The notes beneath the pieces are model-generated. The model saw only the letters and a list, made by a program, of their open reading frames with translations, did not search any database and had not been told where the DNA came from. Source: Fictibacillus terranigra (GTDB taxonomy: Bacteria > Bacillota > Bacilli > Bacillales > Fictibacillaceae). From it: 64,000 nt of DNA. Shown one piece after another: positions 16,901 through 25,654 of the stretch; the stretch's first letter is position 1, and each line of letters begins with the position of its first letter. The stretch covers positions 1,054,001 to 1,118,000 of the forward strand of contig NZ_JAUHLN010000001.1 of assembly GCF_030412265.1 (NCBI RefSeq), in the 5' to 3' direction. A program made the position numbers and the translations under genes.

Positions 16901-18748
16901 GATAACTTGAAGGACCGCAACCCTCTCGTTCCGGAGGTGGTGGCCAGAAAAGCAATGGATGGAGCAGGAACGGCACAGAATCCGTATAAAATTGACAGTA
17001 TCAAAGATTTTGAAAACATCAAGTATTACCCTGATAAACATTTTGCTCTGACAAAAGATATCGAAGGCGGAGGGCAGGTGGTTGAAGCCATCGGTTCCGG
17101 CGACGCGCCTTTTACCGGAGTATTTGACGGACAGGGGCACTCCATCAAAGAAGTAAAGGCAGTATCCGATGGCGGCGCTGGCCTGTTCAGAATCAATAAC
17201 GGCACCATAAAAAACGTGGCTGTATTAAATGCAAAGATTAATGTAGCCTCGAACGACGTGGGGATACTCGCGGACACAAATAATGGAACCATTGATTCCT
17301 CTTATACGACCGGTTCCATTACAGGACGAGCCACCGTCGGAGGGATCGCTGGCCATTCAAACGGAATCATACGAAACAGCTACTCCACCGCAAAAGTAAA
17401 GGCCGAAAAGAAACAGGCGGGCGGAGTAGCCGGTATCACAAACAGAGGAAGTTTGACAGAAAATAGCTATTCAACAGGCAGTGTAACTGCAGGAGAAGGC
17501 AATGCAGGCGGAATAAGCGGTTACGGCTATAACAATACCGTGATAGAGAACAACATAGCACTAAACCCTTCCGTGATTACGATCAGCTGGGCAAACCGGA
17601 TTGTTGCTAAAGTGCTGGCGGGGGAACAAGCCACATTAACGAACAATTTTGCCAATAAAAATATGATCGTAAACAAAGAAGGCGTAGGGACAGAACATGC
17701 AGGCAATGAGAAAGGGCTTGGTAAAAGCCAGGAAGAAATAAATGACCCAAAAACGTATCAAGAGGGTCTGGGATGGGACTTCGACCAAACCTGGACGTGG
17801 GATGATATGCTGGGCCGTCCGGTTCTGCAAAAGAACAAAGAGAACGCCGTTTCGGAAGGAAGTGGAACTAAGCCCGATCTTCCAAAGAACGAAAGCGGAT
17901 CGTATGTAATTTCTTCCATAAAGGATCTGGCAGAGATGGATCGGTTTCCGAAAGAGAACTATAGCTTAAGTAAAGATTTAGACTTTGAGGATACTGCTGC
18001 AAAACAGCTGGCAGCGGATGTACCGTTCCTTGGTACATTTGATGGGAACGGACATGTGATAAAAAATATGAAAACAACGAAAGGTGCTCTCTTCCATATC
18101 AATGCCGGTATCATTAAAAACATCGGGATTATAGATGCCGATGTCAAAGGTGAATCCGGTGCACCGCAAGCAGGAATTCTCGTCAACCTGAATCAGGGGA
18201 CCATCGATAGAAGTTATACGACAGGCAGCATCATTGGCGGCAATACAATTGGCGGTTTGGCAGGGTATTCGAATGGAGTCATCCAGAACAGCTATTCTCA
18301 AGCGGATGTACGAGCTGACGGAAAACAAGCGGGAGGCCTTGTTGGTATTACAAACAGAGGAAGTGTTACAAAAAATGTCTATGCAGCAGGCAACGTAGCG
18401 GCAGGAAGCAGCAATGCGGGTGGTCTTAGCGGCTATGGCTACAACGGTACGACGATCCAGAACAGCATCGCGTTAAATCCGTCTGTGAATACTCCAGTTT
18501 CTGCAAACCGAATCGTCGGCCGGGTATTGGCAGGAGAAAAAGCCACACTCGTGAATAACTTTGCCGATGCAGCCATGTCTGTAAACAAGGAAGGAATACC
18601 CACGGAAAGTAGGAACAACGAAAAAGGTCTTGGGAAAAATCAAAATGAGCTGGCTCAAAAGCGAACCTTTGAAGAAGGACTGGGATGGGACTTTGATAGG
18701 GTTTGGAAGTGGGATGGCACATTAAAAAGGCCGGTTCTCCTTAAATAA
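13955..18748 (+). CDS. Giant secreted PHP / metallophosphoesterase / GLUG-repeat protein
   Basis: A 1597-aa multidomain exported protein. After a signal peptide ending in VSA-ED (about residue 62) comes a PHP-type metal-dependent domain (about 75-400; GELHTHTSLSDG, TEHD, PGVEVTW, NHPGTD, GGDEHTGNWG). Next come a linker and a purple-acid-phosphatase-like Fn3 domain (about 515-615), then a calcineurin-like phosphoesterase (about 625-860; GDLQ, GDLVDYGG, GNHE, GHFPYYG, GGHDHVYKR). Two long C-terminal modules (about 1010-1290 and 1310-1597) duplicate each other and carry GLUG motifs (GGIAGHSNGIIRNSYS, GGLAGYSNGVIQNSYS). No LPXTG anchor was seen. The ATG at 13955 has AGGAAGGA; an internal ATG at 14045 would give a more normal signal peptide. 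Likely role: extracellular phosphate-ester hydrolysis. Confidence 0.88.
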   Translation: MLRLNHSLIEASGVKKVKRLKPDDWREREKMKFLNNAYVVKNGLAFWFGVLLLFQALPVSAEDPLEKKDRAEHLGLKLYTGELHTHTSLSDGIKYPKDAYQFVKEHTDLDFYGVTEHDVTFDVSSNNDYLQSYKDSYSAEYKQLHEESNKANGKDLVALPGVEVTWYDGAGHMNLFNTEWFPRTYGKGAPEDFGMGNIKYDLPTFYARLAEDPKAIAQFNHPGTDSGSFFHFAHYNKDVDKQINLMEYKYSASFPTYIAALNKGWHISPTYGGDEHTGNWGASTPNLTGMWAKEPTRKAMYEAMTNRRTYSSFDENFELTYSANGKMMGSILSKDTKSVNIHMNLKDPDEQDTIEKAVIYKNNGAIVKEYAVGATVFNLDESFPAHDGDYFFVRVFQKDNDEIISAPIWVGETTGGTDSSPRIKMKGTLPANAKLGDEISVPHAEALDDSGEKPKVNVEVFDSKGKVKVENNTFTIGEYGQYFVKYKTTDSKGNTRVLLKRVTISEKSLDGGKLLNEFQPTVSIGAKESEAGVTLVADEALHAAFVQYRPANLPAKKARIKKTKVSYFESAYGDDMNTANYRTLASHEGDLAGLKPGTTYKYRFGMTPHGPWSKEFSFETAPASGKKTMYVMGDLQVPDGNPKSFQLFNDMLGVLTEKSPGGRMMMQVGDLVDYGGYQSKWDEATRYIYKDLHLMSANIVGNHEVKGDPDGSTFSHFFNLPENGEGNYKETNYSFDYGDAHIAVINSMNFTDEQLTWLAKDMRATEKKWKILMGHFPYYGASHSDDPGVSTARAKISKLTEQLGISLYIGGHDHVYKRTTVRTGKMDNRQESIDLGTTFVTMGSSGPKFYGNESYWWDHIVYDDNVQTGVVLEADQQKLKVKAYNNAGTVIDEFAIGQPKNYFALTSVDIKDTILKGAGLLNYPGAPDQVTIGAAKYDASGTKLLDLQTKTVKLEHLGREQMITFKHGLKFTDQNTVKVYVWDNLKDRNPLVPEVVARKAMDGAGTAQNPYKIDSIKDFENIKYYPDKHFALTKDIEGGGQVVEAIGSGDAPFTGVFDGQGHSIKEVKAVSDGGAGLFRINNGTIKNVAVLNAKINVASNDVGILADTNNGTIDSSYTTGSITGRATVGGIAGHSNGIIRNSYSTAKVKAEKKQAGGVAGITNRGSLTENSYSTGSVTAGEGNAGGISGYGYNNTVIENNIALNPSVITISWANRIVAKVLAGEQATLTNNFANKNMIVNKEGVGTEHAGNEKGLGKSQEEINDPKTYQEGLGWDFDQTWTWDDMLGRPVLQKNKENAVSEGSGTKPDLPKNESGSYVISSIKDLAEMDRFPKENYSLSKDLDFEDTAAKQLAADVPFLGTFDGNGHVIKNMKTTKGALFHINAGIIKNIGIIDADVKGESGAPQAGILVNLNQGTIDRSYTTGSIIGGNTIGGLAGYSNGVIQNSYSQADVRADGKQAGGLVGITNRGSVTKNVYAAGNVAAGSSNAGGLSGYGYNGTTIQNSIALNPSVNTPVSANRIVGRVLAGEKATLVNNFADAAMSVNKEGIPTESRNNEKGLGKNQNELAQKRTFEEGLGWDFDRVWKWDGTLKRPVLLK

Positions 18749-18751
18749 AGG

Positions 18752-18805
18752 ATGGTGCCAGGCACTCGAATTACACATGTGTGTAATTCGAGTGCCTGGC
18801 ACCAT
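18752..18805. repeat. 54-bp perfect palindromic intergenic element
   Basis: 25-bp arms (18752-18776 and 18781-18805) are exact reverse complements around a 4-bp centre. The arms contain GGTGCCAGGCACTCGAATTA. It starts 3 bp after the PHP-phosphatase stop and has no following T-run, so it is not a typical terminator. The GTGCCAGGCAC word is itself palindromic. It resembles dispersed REP-like hairpins found between genes in Bacillaceae. Confidence 0.8.
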
Positions 18806-18812
18806 TTATGCA

Positions 18813-18860
18813 TTTATTCGACACAAATTAGTGCTTTCTGCAGATGAATGGTCGAATAAA
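18813..18860. promoter_or_regulatory. Spaced inverted repeat before the M14 peptidase gene
   Basis: TTTATTCGAC (18813-18822) and GTCGAATAAA (18851-18860) are perfect 10-bp inverted arms with a 28-bp gap, 58 bp before the peptidase start. They could be paired operator half-sites or a leader stem. Confidence 0.35.
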
Positions 18861-18917
18861 CATACGATACTATGAATATATTGAAAATTTAGTTTATTGG
18901 AAAAGGGGAGATTGAGG

Positions 18918-21347
18918 ATGAGATGGAAGAAACAGGCGGCGGCATGTCTGATAGGGTTCAGTATCCTTGCAGCACCGGATGCAGCTGGGGCAGCATCACC
19001 GGGAAAAGCAATACCACAATGGCAAAACGTAAACGCATTTGAAACACAGAAAGAAAAAGACGGCAGCTTATTCAACAGCGAGAACTACAACTTTATGAAA
19101 TACTCACAGATCGGCCAGCAGCTTCTCAAGATTCAGAAGCAAAGCCACCGGATGACAGTCACGAAATACGGAAAATCAGCGAATGGCAAAGATATGTATG
19201 TGGTTACAATCGCCGACGAAAAATCAAAAGGGCAATTAGGATTTTACAAGAAACTGAGAAAACAAATGTTTAAGAATCCGGAAAAGGCACAGGCTTTTAT
19301 CGACAAACATCCTGACGTCAAGGTGCCTGTCATAATCAACGGTTCCATCCACGGCACCGAATTTGCCGGCTCAGATGCCGTGCTGCAGCTCATTGAGCGT
19401 TTTGCAAAAGGCAATGACCCCGAGACGGCAGGAATCCTAAAGAATCAGATTCTTATTTTTAATGTGGCAGCCAATCCGGATGGCCGGATTTACGCAACCC
19501 GTTTTAACGGCAGCGGTATCGATTTAAACCGAGACTTCATTACACAGTCTCAGCCGGAAACTCAAGCGATGGTGTCACTCATCAAAGAGTGGAACCCTAT
19601 GGTCTTTCTTGATCTTCATGGCTATGTGAAAAACTATGGCGGCCCGGATAGACCAGGTTTAATCGAGCCTTGTACACCTCCTCATAATCCGAACTACGAA
19701 TATGATCTATTCTCTAAATGGGCAATGAACCAGGCGAAAGCGATGGAATCTGAGATTGTAAGCAGCCGTAAAGAGTATAAAAACACGAATACGGCCACAT
19801 CAAAAGTAGATTACCAGAACATGAAGGGAGCCTACATACCACAGCGTGATGACACGGCAGGCTGGGACGATTATCCGCCGATCTTCACCCCAATGTATGC
19901 CATGTACCATGGATCTTACGGCTATACACTTGAGACGCCGACCAATGACTGGGATGGCGTAAAGTGGCATTATGACGCGGTAATGGGTGCCCTTACCTAC
20001 GCCAGCCAAAATAAATCCGGTATGGTAAAAGATCAGATTGAAGTCTTCAAACGAGGCATTAACTTTGACCATCCGTTCCATAAAAAAGGATTCTTCCCGA
20101 AGGCTTATATCCTCCCGTCTGATCCAACAGATGCTTCAGCTACAGAAAAGGCGGTCAGCCACCTTATCAAAAATGATATTGAAGTGAGCCAAACAAAAAA
20201 AGCGTTCACATTTAATGGCAAGACCTATCCTGCCGGGACGTATGTCGTGAACATGAGCCAGGCAAAAGCAGGATTGGCTAACACCATGCTCTGGGATGGG
20301 GAAGACATCACAGAGGAAACGCCGGTCATGTATGACATTTCAGCATGGAGCCTCCCTGAACTGTGGGGCTTTGATGCCATACAGGTACCGGCCGAAAGCA
20401 GCGTTAAATTTTCCTTGCAGGATGTAAAGCGAGCACATAATGAAGGAAAACTAATTGGAAAAGGGCCATACAAAATACCGAACACTTCAGTGAAATCTGT
20501 TCAACTTGCCAACCAGCTGATCAACAAAGGGTACCGGGTTAAACGCGGAGCTGACGGCTCTTTTTACATCAAGGAAAAATGGAATCATAACCTTATGCAA
20601 TACGTTCGGCAGTCCGGTTTGACAATCAAGAGTGAAACGATTCCTTATCGATCGCAAAACATAAATAAGCTGCACATCACCATTTTAAAAGATGGAGGTA
20701 TGGGGAAGACACAGTCTCACTCAGGGACAAAGCTTGCCCTGGAGAGGCTGGGCTTCATTGTAAAGGAGCTGTCACCAAGAGACCTCGCAGCAAAAGGCCT
20801 TGGGGCTGCGGATGTATTCTTCTATAACGGAACATCCAATTTGATCTCGTACAAAAACAGTAAAGCCAATGAAGAGTTTGGTTTGGAAAACGAAGCCCAA
20901 TTTCAAGCCTTGAAAAAGAATCTCACGGATTTTGTCGAGGGGGGCGGAAAGTACATCGCGATCGGGGCGGGAGCGTCCAGTGCCACAAAAACACTCGGAC
21001 TGACGAATGTTACGGTCAATAAAGGCAACCCTGACAGCAACGGAATTGTAAACGTAAATTACGGTACGACTGACTTAACAAATGGATATCATCAAACGGA
21101 TTACGGATTTGTGTACGGACCTGTTTGGTATACCAATACGAACGGTTATGAAACCGCTGCTTCATTCAAAAACGGAGGCGACTTCTTTACGGCCGGTCAC
21201 TGGAAGAACAGGCAGGCTGCACAGGGACAGGCTGTGATCATCAAGGACAAGTCTAAGGATGTCACCTTAATGGGATTGGAAGCTGGCTTCAGGGATCATA
21301 CCGATTACCTATTTCGCCTGCTCTCGAATGCGGTTTACAGCAAATAG
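18918..21347 (+). CDS. Secreted M14 zinc carboxypeptidase
   Basis: An 809-aa exported metallopeptidase. The signal peptide (MRWKKQAAACLIGFSILAAP, cleaved near AGAAS) is followed by the M14 domain (about 50-380). Zinc ligands are in GSIHGTEFAGSD (HxxE) and FLDLHGY (His). NPDGRIYATRFNGSGIDLNR holds the substrate-binding Arg/Asn-Arg, and GYTLETPTNDW the likely catalytic Glu. The remaining 400 residues include a Rossmann/GATase-like segment (TKLALERLGFIVKEL to FVEGGGKYIAIGAG) seen in long bacterial M14 proteins. Start 18918 is chosen because AGGGGAG lies before it and the signal peptide starts there; an ATG seven codons upstream overlaps this site. It probably trims peptides outside the cell. Confidence 0.87.
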   Translation: MRWKKQAAACLIGFSILAAPDAAGAASPGKAIPQWQNVNAFETQKEKDGSLFNSENYNFMKYSQIGQQLLKIQKQSHRMTVTKYGKSANGKDMYVVTIADEKSKGQLGFYKKLRKQMFKNPEKAQAFIDKHPDVKVPVIINGSIHGTEFAGSDAVLQLIERFAKGNDPETAGILKNQILIFNVAANPDGRIYATRFNGSGIDLNRDFITQSQPETQAMVSLIKEWNPMVFLDLHGYVKNYGGPDRPGLIEPCTPPHNPNYEYDLFSKWAMNQAKAMESEIVSSRKEYKNTNTATSKVDYQNMKGAYIPQRDDTAGWDDYPPIFTPMYAMYHGSYGYTLETPTNDWDGVKWHYDAVMGALTYASQNKSGMVKDQIEVFKRGINFDHPFHKKGFFPKAYILPSDPTDASATEKAVSHLIKNDIEVSQTKKAFTFNGKTYPAGTYVVNMSQAKAGLANTMLWDGEDITEETPVMYDISAWSLPELWGFDAIQVPAESSVKFSLQDVKRAHNEGKLIGKGPYKIPNTSVKSVQLANQLINKGYRVKRGADGSFYIKEKWNHNLMQYVRQSGLTIKSETIPYRSQNINKLHITILKDGGMGKTQSHSGTKLALERLGFIVKELSPRDLAAKGLGAADVFFYNGTSNLISYKNSKANEEFGLENEAQFQALKKNLTDFVEGGGKYIAIGAGASSATKTLGLTNVTVNKGNPDSNGIVNVNYGTTDLTNGYHQTDYGFVYGPVWYTNTNGYETAASFKNGGDFFTAGHWKNRQAAQGQAVIIKDKSKDVTLMGLEAGFRDHTDYLFRLLSNAVYSK

Positions 21348-21388
21348 AAAAAAACAAGCACCTTTTCGGCAAGGTGCTTGTTTTTTTG
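21346..21388 (+). terminator. Intrinsic terminator of the M14 peptidase gene
   Basis: The stem AAACAAGCACCTT/AAGGTGCTTGTTT with a TTCGGC loop is followed by a T-run. Confidence 0.88.
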
Positions 21389-21479
21389 TTATTGGACTTT
21401 TATAGCTTGTCATCTCCATTTGACAGTTGTTCTAGAAAATTTGGATGATAGTGATCCCGAGCTCATTTATGTTGTAAGA

Positions 21480-21516
21480 AAAGAAGGCCCGCTGTACCGA
21501 ACAGCTGACCTTCTTT
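21480..21516 (-). terminator. Terminator of the pot operon
   Basis: On the minus strand AAGAAGGTCAGCTGT, the loop TCGG and TACAGCGGGCCTTCTT form an imperfect stem followed by TTCTT. It directly follows the potD stop. Confidence 0.7.
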
Positions 21517-22590
21517 TTATTTTCTATGCATCTTAAATTCCAGGAACAGCTCGTTATAGTATGCCAGGTTCTTTTTGCCCAAGTTTTCATACACCTCGAG
21601 CTTTCTGGTCAGTTCAGGCGAAGGATAGAAGCGCTCATCATTCACCGTTCCTTTTGGCATATAGGATAAGGCATGTTTGTTTGGTGTGGAATAGTTGACG
21701 TATTCTGCATTTTTGGCAGCTATTTTTGGATCCAGCATGAAGTTGATAAACTTATGCGCAGCTTTTATGTTCTTCGCTGTTTTTGGGATGACCATGTTAT
21801 CGAACCACAAGTTGGAGCCCTCTTTTGGAACAGCATACTCCAGGTTTTTGTTTTCACTCATGATTTCTGACGCAACTCCGGACCAAACAAGTCCGATTGA
21901 AGCCTCTTCATTTTCAAGCAGAAGCCTGCTCTCGTCCCCCACGATCGCCTTAATGTTTGGAGTCAGCAGATCAAGCTTGCGTTTCGCTTGATGCAAATGA
22001 TTGTGATTCGTATCATTCAGGGAATATCCGAGGCTGTTCAATCCCATACCCATGACTTCACGGGCACCGTCGATCAAAAGAATCTTGTTCCGCAGATCAG
22101 AATCCCACAGATCGTTCCAGCTCGTGATTTTCTTTCCTCCGAGCATTTTTGAATTATAGACAATCCCGACGGTGCCCCAGAAATAAGGCACTGAATATTT
22201 ATTGTCTTCATCAAATGGAAGGTCCATGAATCGCTTATCAATGTAATGCAGATTCGGAAGTTTTGAATGATCAAGAGGAATCAGCAAGCGCTCCTTCCGC
22301 ATCTTATCGATCATGTACTCGGATGGAATAGCGATATCATACGTCGTTCCACCCTGCTCAATTTTGGTGAGCATCGCTTCATTAGAATCAAAGGTTTCAT
22401 AAATCACTTTGACACCGGTTTCTTTTTCAAATCGTTTGATCAGCTGGGGATCAATATAATCGCCCCAGTTGTAGATCGTTAATGTGTTGCGCCCTGAATA
22501 ACCTTCTGAGTTATTCAGCTCATGGACGGTATAAAAGAGAACGGCAGACACAAGAATAATCGCAAAGAAAAAACGGACAAGCTTGCTCAT
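21517..22590 (-). CDS. potD: Spermidine/putrescine ABC transporter substrate-binding protein
   Basis: A 357-aa extracellular polyamine-binding protein of the PotD/PotF family. The start MSKLVRFFFAIILVSAVLFY is a signal or anchor segment without a lipobox Cys, so an uncleaved N-terminal anchor is likely. The mature part has family segments LTIYNWGDYIDPQLIKRFEK, YDIAIPSEYMIDKM and GLVWSGVASEI. It is the last gene of potABCD and overlaps potC by 4 bp. Polyamine is the family substrate. Which polyamine is preferred cannot be read from sequence. Confidence 0.9.
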   Translation of the reverse strand: MSKLVRFFFAIILVSAVLFYTVHELNNSEGYSGRNTLTIYNWGDYIDPQLIKRFEKETGVKVIYETFDSNEAMLTKIEQGGTTYDIAIPSEYMIDKMRKERLLIPLDHSKLPNLHYIDKRFMDLPFDEDNKYSVPYFWGTVGIVYNSKMLGGKKITSWNDLWDSDLRNKILLIDGAREVMGMGLNSLGYSLNDTNHNHLHQAKRKLDLLTPNIKAIVGDESRLLLENEEASIGLVWSGVASEIMSENKNLEYAVPKEGSNLWFDNMVIPKTAKNIKAAHKFINFMLDPKIAAKNAEYVNYSTPNKHALSYMPKGTVNDERFYPSPELTRKLEVYENLGKKNLAYYNELFLEFKMHRK

Positions 22591-23390
22591 TTGTTAACCC
22601 CCCATCCGTTTGGCTTGTTGCGCTGTGAAATAAAGTAGTATACAACGACAAGCACGAGTGTAAACAAGAACAAGAGGGTGGACAGCGCGTTGACATTCAA
22701 CGAGATTCCGCGGCGAGCCAGCGAGTAGATCTCAACTGAAAGGGTAGTGAAGCCGTTTCCTGTCACAAAGAACGTGACTGCAAAATCATCCAGAGAATAG
22801 GTCAGCGCCATAAAGAAGCCGGCAAATATTCCTGGTGTAATATAAGGAAGTACAACTTTGGCCAGTACGTTCCATCGGCTTGCTCCAAGGTCTCTGGCAG
22901 CATCAATCAAAGTCGGGCTCATTTCGGACAGCTTTGGGAGAACCATTAGGACAACAATCGGAATGCTGAACGCGATATGTGACAGCAGTACGGAAAACAT
23001 GCCGAGCTTTATTCCCGCCATCGTAAACAAAATAAGGAAGGAGGCACCAATAATAACATCCGGACTGACGATCAATACGTTGTTCAGGGAGAGCAGTGTG
23101 TTCTTCGTCTGCCGTTTTTTCATGCTGTGTATGCCGAGTGCTCCGAATACGCCGATAATCGTTGCAAATAAAGAAGAAAGCAGAGCGATCACCAGCGTAT
23201 TCATGACGATGATCAGCAAACGTGAATCTTGAAAGAGCTCTTTGTACCAATCCAGTGTAAAACTTTTGAAGCCGTACATCGTACCGCCGCTGTTGAACGA
23301 GTAGAATACGAGAAAAAAGATTGGTGCATAAAGGATCAGGAAAATCAACGCGAGAAAGATTCGCGACATCGGGTTTATTTTATTATCCAT
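22587..23390 (-). CDS. potC: Spermidine/putrescine ABC transporter permease PotC
   Basis: A 267-aa inner-membrane permease with six predicted helices. The EAA loop that docks the ATPase is DAARDLGASRWNVLAKVVLP. The segment TYSLDDFAVTFFVTGNGFTTL is typical of PotC/PotI. It abuts potB (stop of potB next to its start) and overlaps potD, consistent with one transcript. Confidence 0.9.
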   Translation of the reverse strand: MDNKINPMSRIFLALIFLILYAPIFFLVFYSFNSGGTMYGFKSFTLDWYKELFQDSRLLIIVMNTLVIALLSSLFATIIGVFGALGIHSMKKRQTKNTLLSLNNVLIVSPDVIIGASFLILFTMAGIKLGMFSVLLSHIAFSIPIVVLMVLPKLSEMSPTLIDAARDLGASRWNVLAKVVLPYITPGIFAGFFMALTYSLDDFAVTFFVTGNGFTTLSVEIYSLARRGISLNVNALSTLLFLFTLVLVVVYYFISQRNKPNGWGVNK

Positions 23391-24194
23391 CTATACCCCC
23401 CGCTTTCTGTTCCCGGTTACACTCATGATCAGGAACATGATTATAATTAAGAAAACGGCTATCGTCGATCCCATGCCCCAATCACGGGTGACAAGAAAAT
23501 GCTGCTCGATGGCGGTTCCAAGGGTGATGACCCGGTTTCCAGCGATCAAGCGTGTCAGCATAAATAAGGATAGTGCAGGAATAAATACGACCTGGCAGCC
23601 TGACTTTACACCGTTAATGGTCAACGGGAAGATGACGCGTCGGAACGTTGTCCATTTGGATGCGCCCAAATCATTGGCTGCATCCAATAGGGAAGGATTC
23701 ATTTCATTTAAAGAGTTAAAAATTGGTAAAATCATGAATGGGATGAAGATGTATACTGATACAAAAATAAAACTGAAATCAGTGAACAGGATCTGTTTTG
23801 ATCCGACACCTATGGCTTCCAGGAAGCTGTTCGCAATCCCCTTTGTTCCGAAGATGCCGAGAAAAGCATAGGCTTTCAAGAGCAGGTTGATCCAGGAAGG
23901 GACAATGATCAATAGAAGCCATAACTGCTTATGCCTGGTTTTCGTGAGCAAATAAGCGGTCGGATAGGCAAAGATCAAAGAAATAAACGTAATCAAAAAC
24001 GCATACCAGAACGAACTGAAGGCCATCTTCATGTAAACCGGCGTAAAAAAGTTCATGTAATTCATGAGCGAGAAATGGCCTTCGATATCAAAGAACGAAT
24101 AATAAAGAACGAGAAGAAGCGGTGCAATGACGAACAGAACAATCCATAGCGCATAAGGCAAAAGGTATAGATTCTGGGTGATCTTATTGTTCAT
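23391..24194 (-). CDS. potB: Spermidine/putrescine ABC transporter permease PotB
   Basis: A 267-aa permease partner of PotC. The EAA loop is [20 protein letters not shown] and several helices are visible. The ATG at 24194 ([14 protein letters not shown]) is chosen over an upstream in-frame ATG at 24284, because the 30 extra residues lie inside potA and look like antisense-frame sequence. The gene overlaps the end of potA by 11 bp. Confidence 0.88.
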   Translation of the reverse strand: MNNKITQNLYLLPYALWIVLFVIAPLLLVLYYSFFDIEGHFSLMNYMNFFTPVYMKMAFSSFWYAFLITFISLIFAYPTAYLLTKTRHKQLWLLLIIVPSWINLLLKAYAFLGIFGTKGIANSFLEAIGVGSKQILFTDFSFIFVSVYIFIPFMILPIFNSLNEMNPSLLDAANDLGASKWTTFRRVIFPLTINGVKSGCQVVFIPALSLFMLTRLIAGNRVITLGTAIEQHFLVTRDWGMGSTIAVFLIIIMFLIMSVTGNRKRGV

Positions 24195-25290
24195 GGACAA
24201 CTCCATGGGTATATGCTTCCAGACGCCGGTCGAAATCTGCTTCAGACTCCCCGAAACGCATGACATGGATGGCTTCCGGATCAAAATAAAGTCCGATTTC
24301 GTCTCCTACAGCTGCCCTTTTCGTAGAATGGACTAGCCATTCATTGCCGTATATGTCGTAGCAGCTGATCTCATAGTGGACCCCGCGGAACAGCTGAGAA
24401 TCGACACGTACTTTCAGTTTTCCTCGTTCGAGCGTTGTAATTTCCAAATCTTCTGGCCGAATGACAACCTCAACCGGCTCATCCGGATTTAATCCTCGGT
24501 CCACACATTCAAACTGTCCGCCGACAAACTCAACAAGATAATCTTTGATCATGCTGCCTTCAACAATATTGGACTCCCCGATAAAATCAGCTACAAACCG
24601 ATTGATCGGCTCATCATAAATATCAATGGGTGTACCGCTCTGCTGAATCTTTCCCTTGTTTAAAACAAAGATTTCATCAGACATCGCCAGAGCTTCCTCC
24701 TGGTCATGAGTAACAAAGATAAAGGTAATACCCAAACGCCGCTGCAGTTCACGTAATTCATACTGCATTTCGGTCCTCAGTTTCAAATCAAGGGCTGACA
24801 ATGGCTCATCGAGCAGGATCACTTCAGGTTCATTGACGATGGCTCTTGCTATGGCTACGCGCTGGCGCTGCCCACCTGACATATCACGGATCTCACGTGT
24901 TTCATACCCTTCCAAGTTTACAAAGCTCAGTGCTTCTTTTACTTTTATTTGGATCTCGGTGTTCTTCATCTTTTTGATACGCAGTCCAAACGCCACATTT
25001 TCAAACACATTTAAATGCGGGAATAAAGCATAATCCTGAAAAACCGTGTTCACCTGGCGTTTGTTGGCAGGTACATCATTAATTTTCTTTCCGTTAAAGT
25101 AAATGTCACCTTCAGAGGCTTCGGTAAAGCCGGCGATCAAGCGAAGAATGGTCGTTTTTCCGCATCCGGAAGGACCTAGCAATGTATAAAATTTTCCTCG
25201 CTCGATTTCAAAGCTGACGTTATCGAGCACTGCCGGGTCATCGTCATATTGCTTTGTCACATTTCTAAATTGAATAATTTCGTTCGTCAT
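24184..25290 (-). CDS. potA: Spermidine/putrescine ABC transporter ATPase
   Basis: A 368-aa cytoplasmic ATPase that powers polyamine import. Walker [11 protein letters not shown]-loop VFQDYALFP, signature [10 protein letters not shown], Walker [13 protein letters not shown] and switch His VTHDQ are all present. The C-terminal TOBE domain spans about residues 270-350. I start at ATG 25290, preceded by GAGGG at good spacing, rather than the TTG four codons upstream. It is the first gene of potABCD. Confidence 0.93.
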   Translation of the reverse strand: MTNEIIQFRNVTKQYDDDPAVLDNVSFEIERGKFYTLLGPSGCGKTTILRLIAGFTEASEGDIYFNGKKINDVPANKRQVNTVFQDYALFPHLNVFENVAFGLRIKKMKNTEIQIKVKEALSFVNLEGYETREIRDMSGGQRQRVAIARAIVNEPEVILLDEPLSALDLKLRTEMQYELRELQRRLGITFIFVTHDQEEALAMSDEIFVLNKGKIQQSGTPIDIYDEPINRFVADFIGESNIVEGSMIKDYLVEFVGGQFECVDRGLNPDEPVEVVIRPEDLEITTLERGKLKVRVDSQLFRGVHYEISCYDIYGNEWLVHSTKRAAVGDEIGLYFDPEAIHVMRFGESEADFDRRLEAYTHGVVHEQ

Positions 25291-25488
25291 GGCAACCCTC
25301 AACCCCTCATCTAACTTTTTTCCATATATGGACGCAATTCTGCAAAAATTTACATTTTTATTCTGAACAATTATACATGAAAACCGGACAATAATTAACG
25401 AAAAATGATCAAAAGATAGGTATTAATATGTTCCTATTCTTTGTGTTTTCCGATGTACGCATCTATTCTATGAATATACGGTTTTTTG

Positions 25489-25507
25489 ATCATGAAAACT
25501 TCATGAT
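25489..25507. promoter_or_regulatory. Perfect 8-bp inverted repeat, candidate operator
   Basis: ATCATGAA-AAC-TTCATGAT lies in the 364-bp gap between potA and the aldo/keto reductase gene. It is symmetrical enough for a dimeric repressor site. It could serve either divergent gene. The rest of the gap holds a CCATATATGG word near 25320 and a candidate cre site, but no gene. Confidence 0.35.
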
Positions 25508-25615
25508 TAAGTTTATCTTAAAAGAGAGGGGGGGATAAAAAGGTGTGACAATCAAAAACAGGAGAGTTGGTGGGAGAAGGGACTCGATCATCGTGATGGA
25601 AAGGCCAAATGTAGA

Positions 25616-25630
25616 GTGAAAGCGCTTGTA
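25616..25630 (+). promoter_or_regulatory. Candidate CcpA cre site
   Basis: GTGAAAGCGCTTGTA matches the cre core TGAAARCGYTT exactly and 12 of 15 positions of WTGWAARCGYWWWCW. It lies 25 bp before the aldo/keto reductase start, a position where CcpA would repress. Confidence 0.45.
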
Positions 25631-25654
25631 CTAGTATGGAGGAGGAGATCATTG

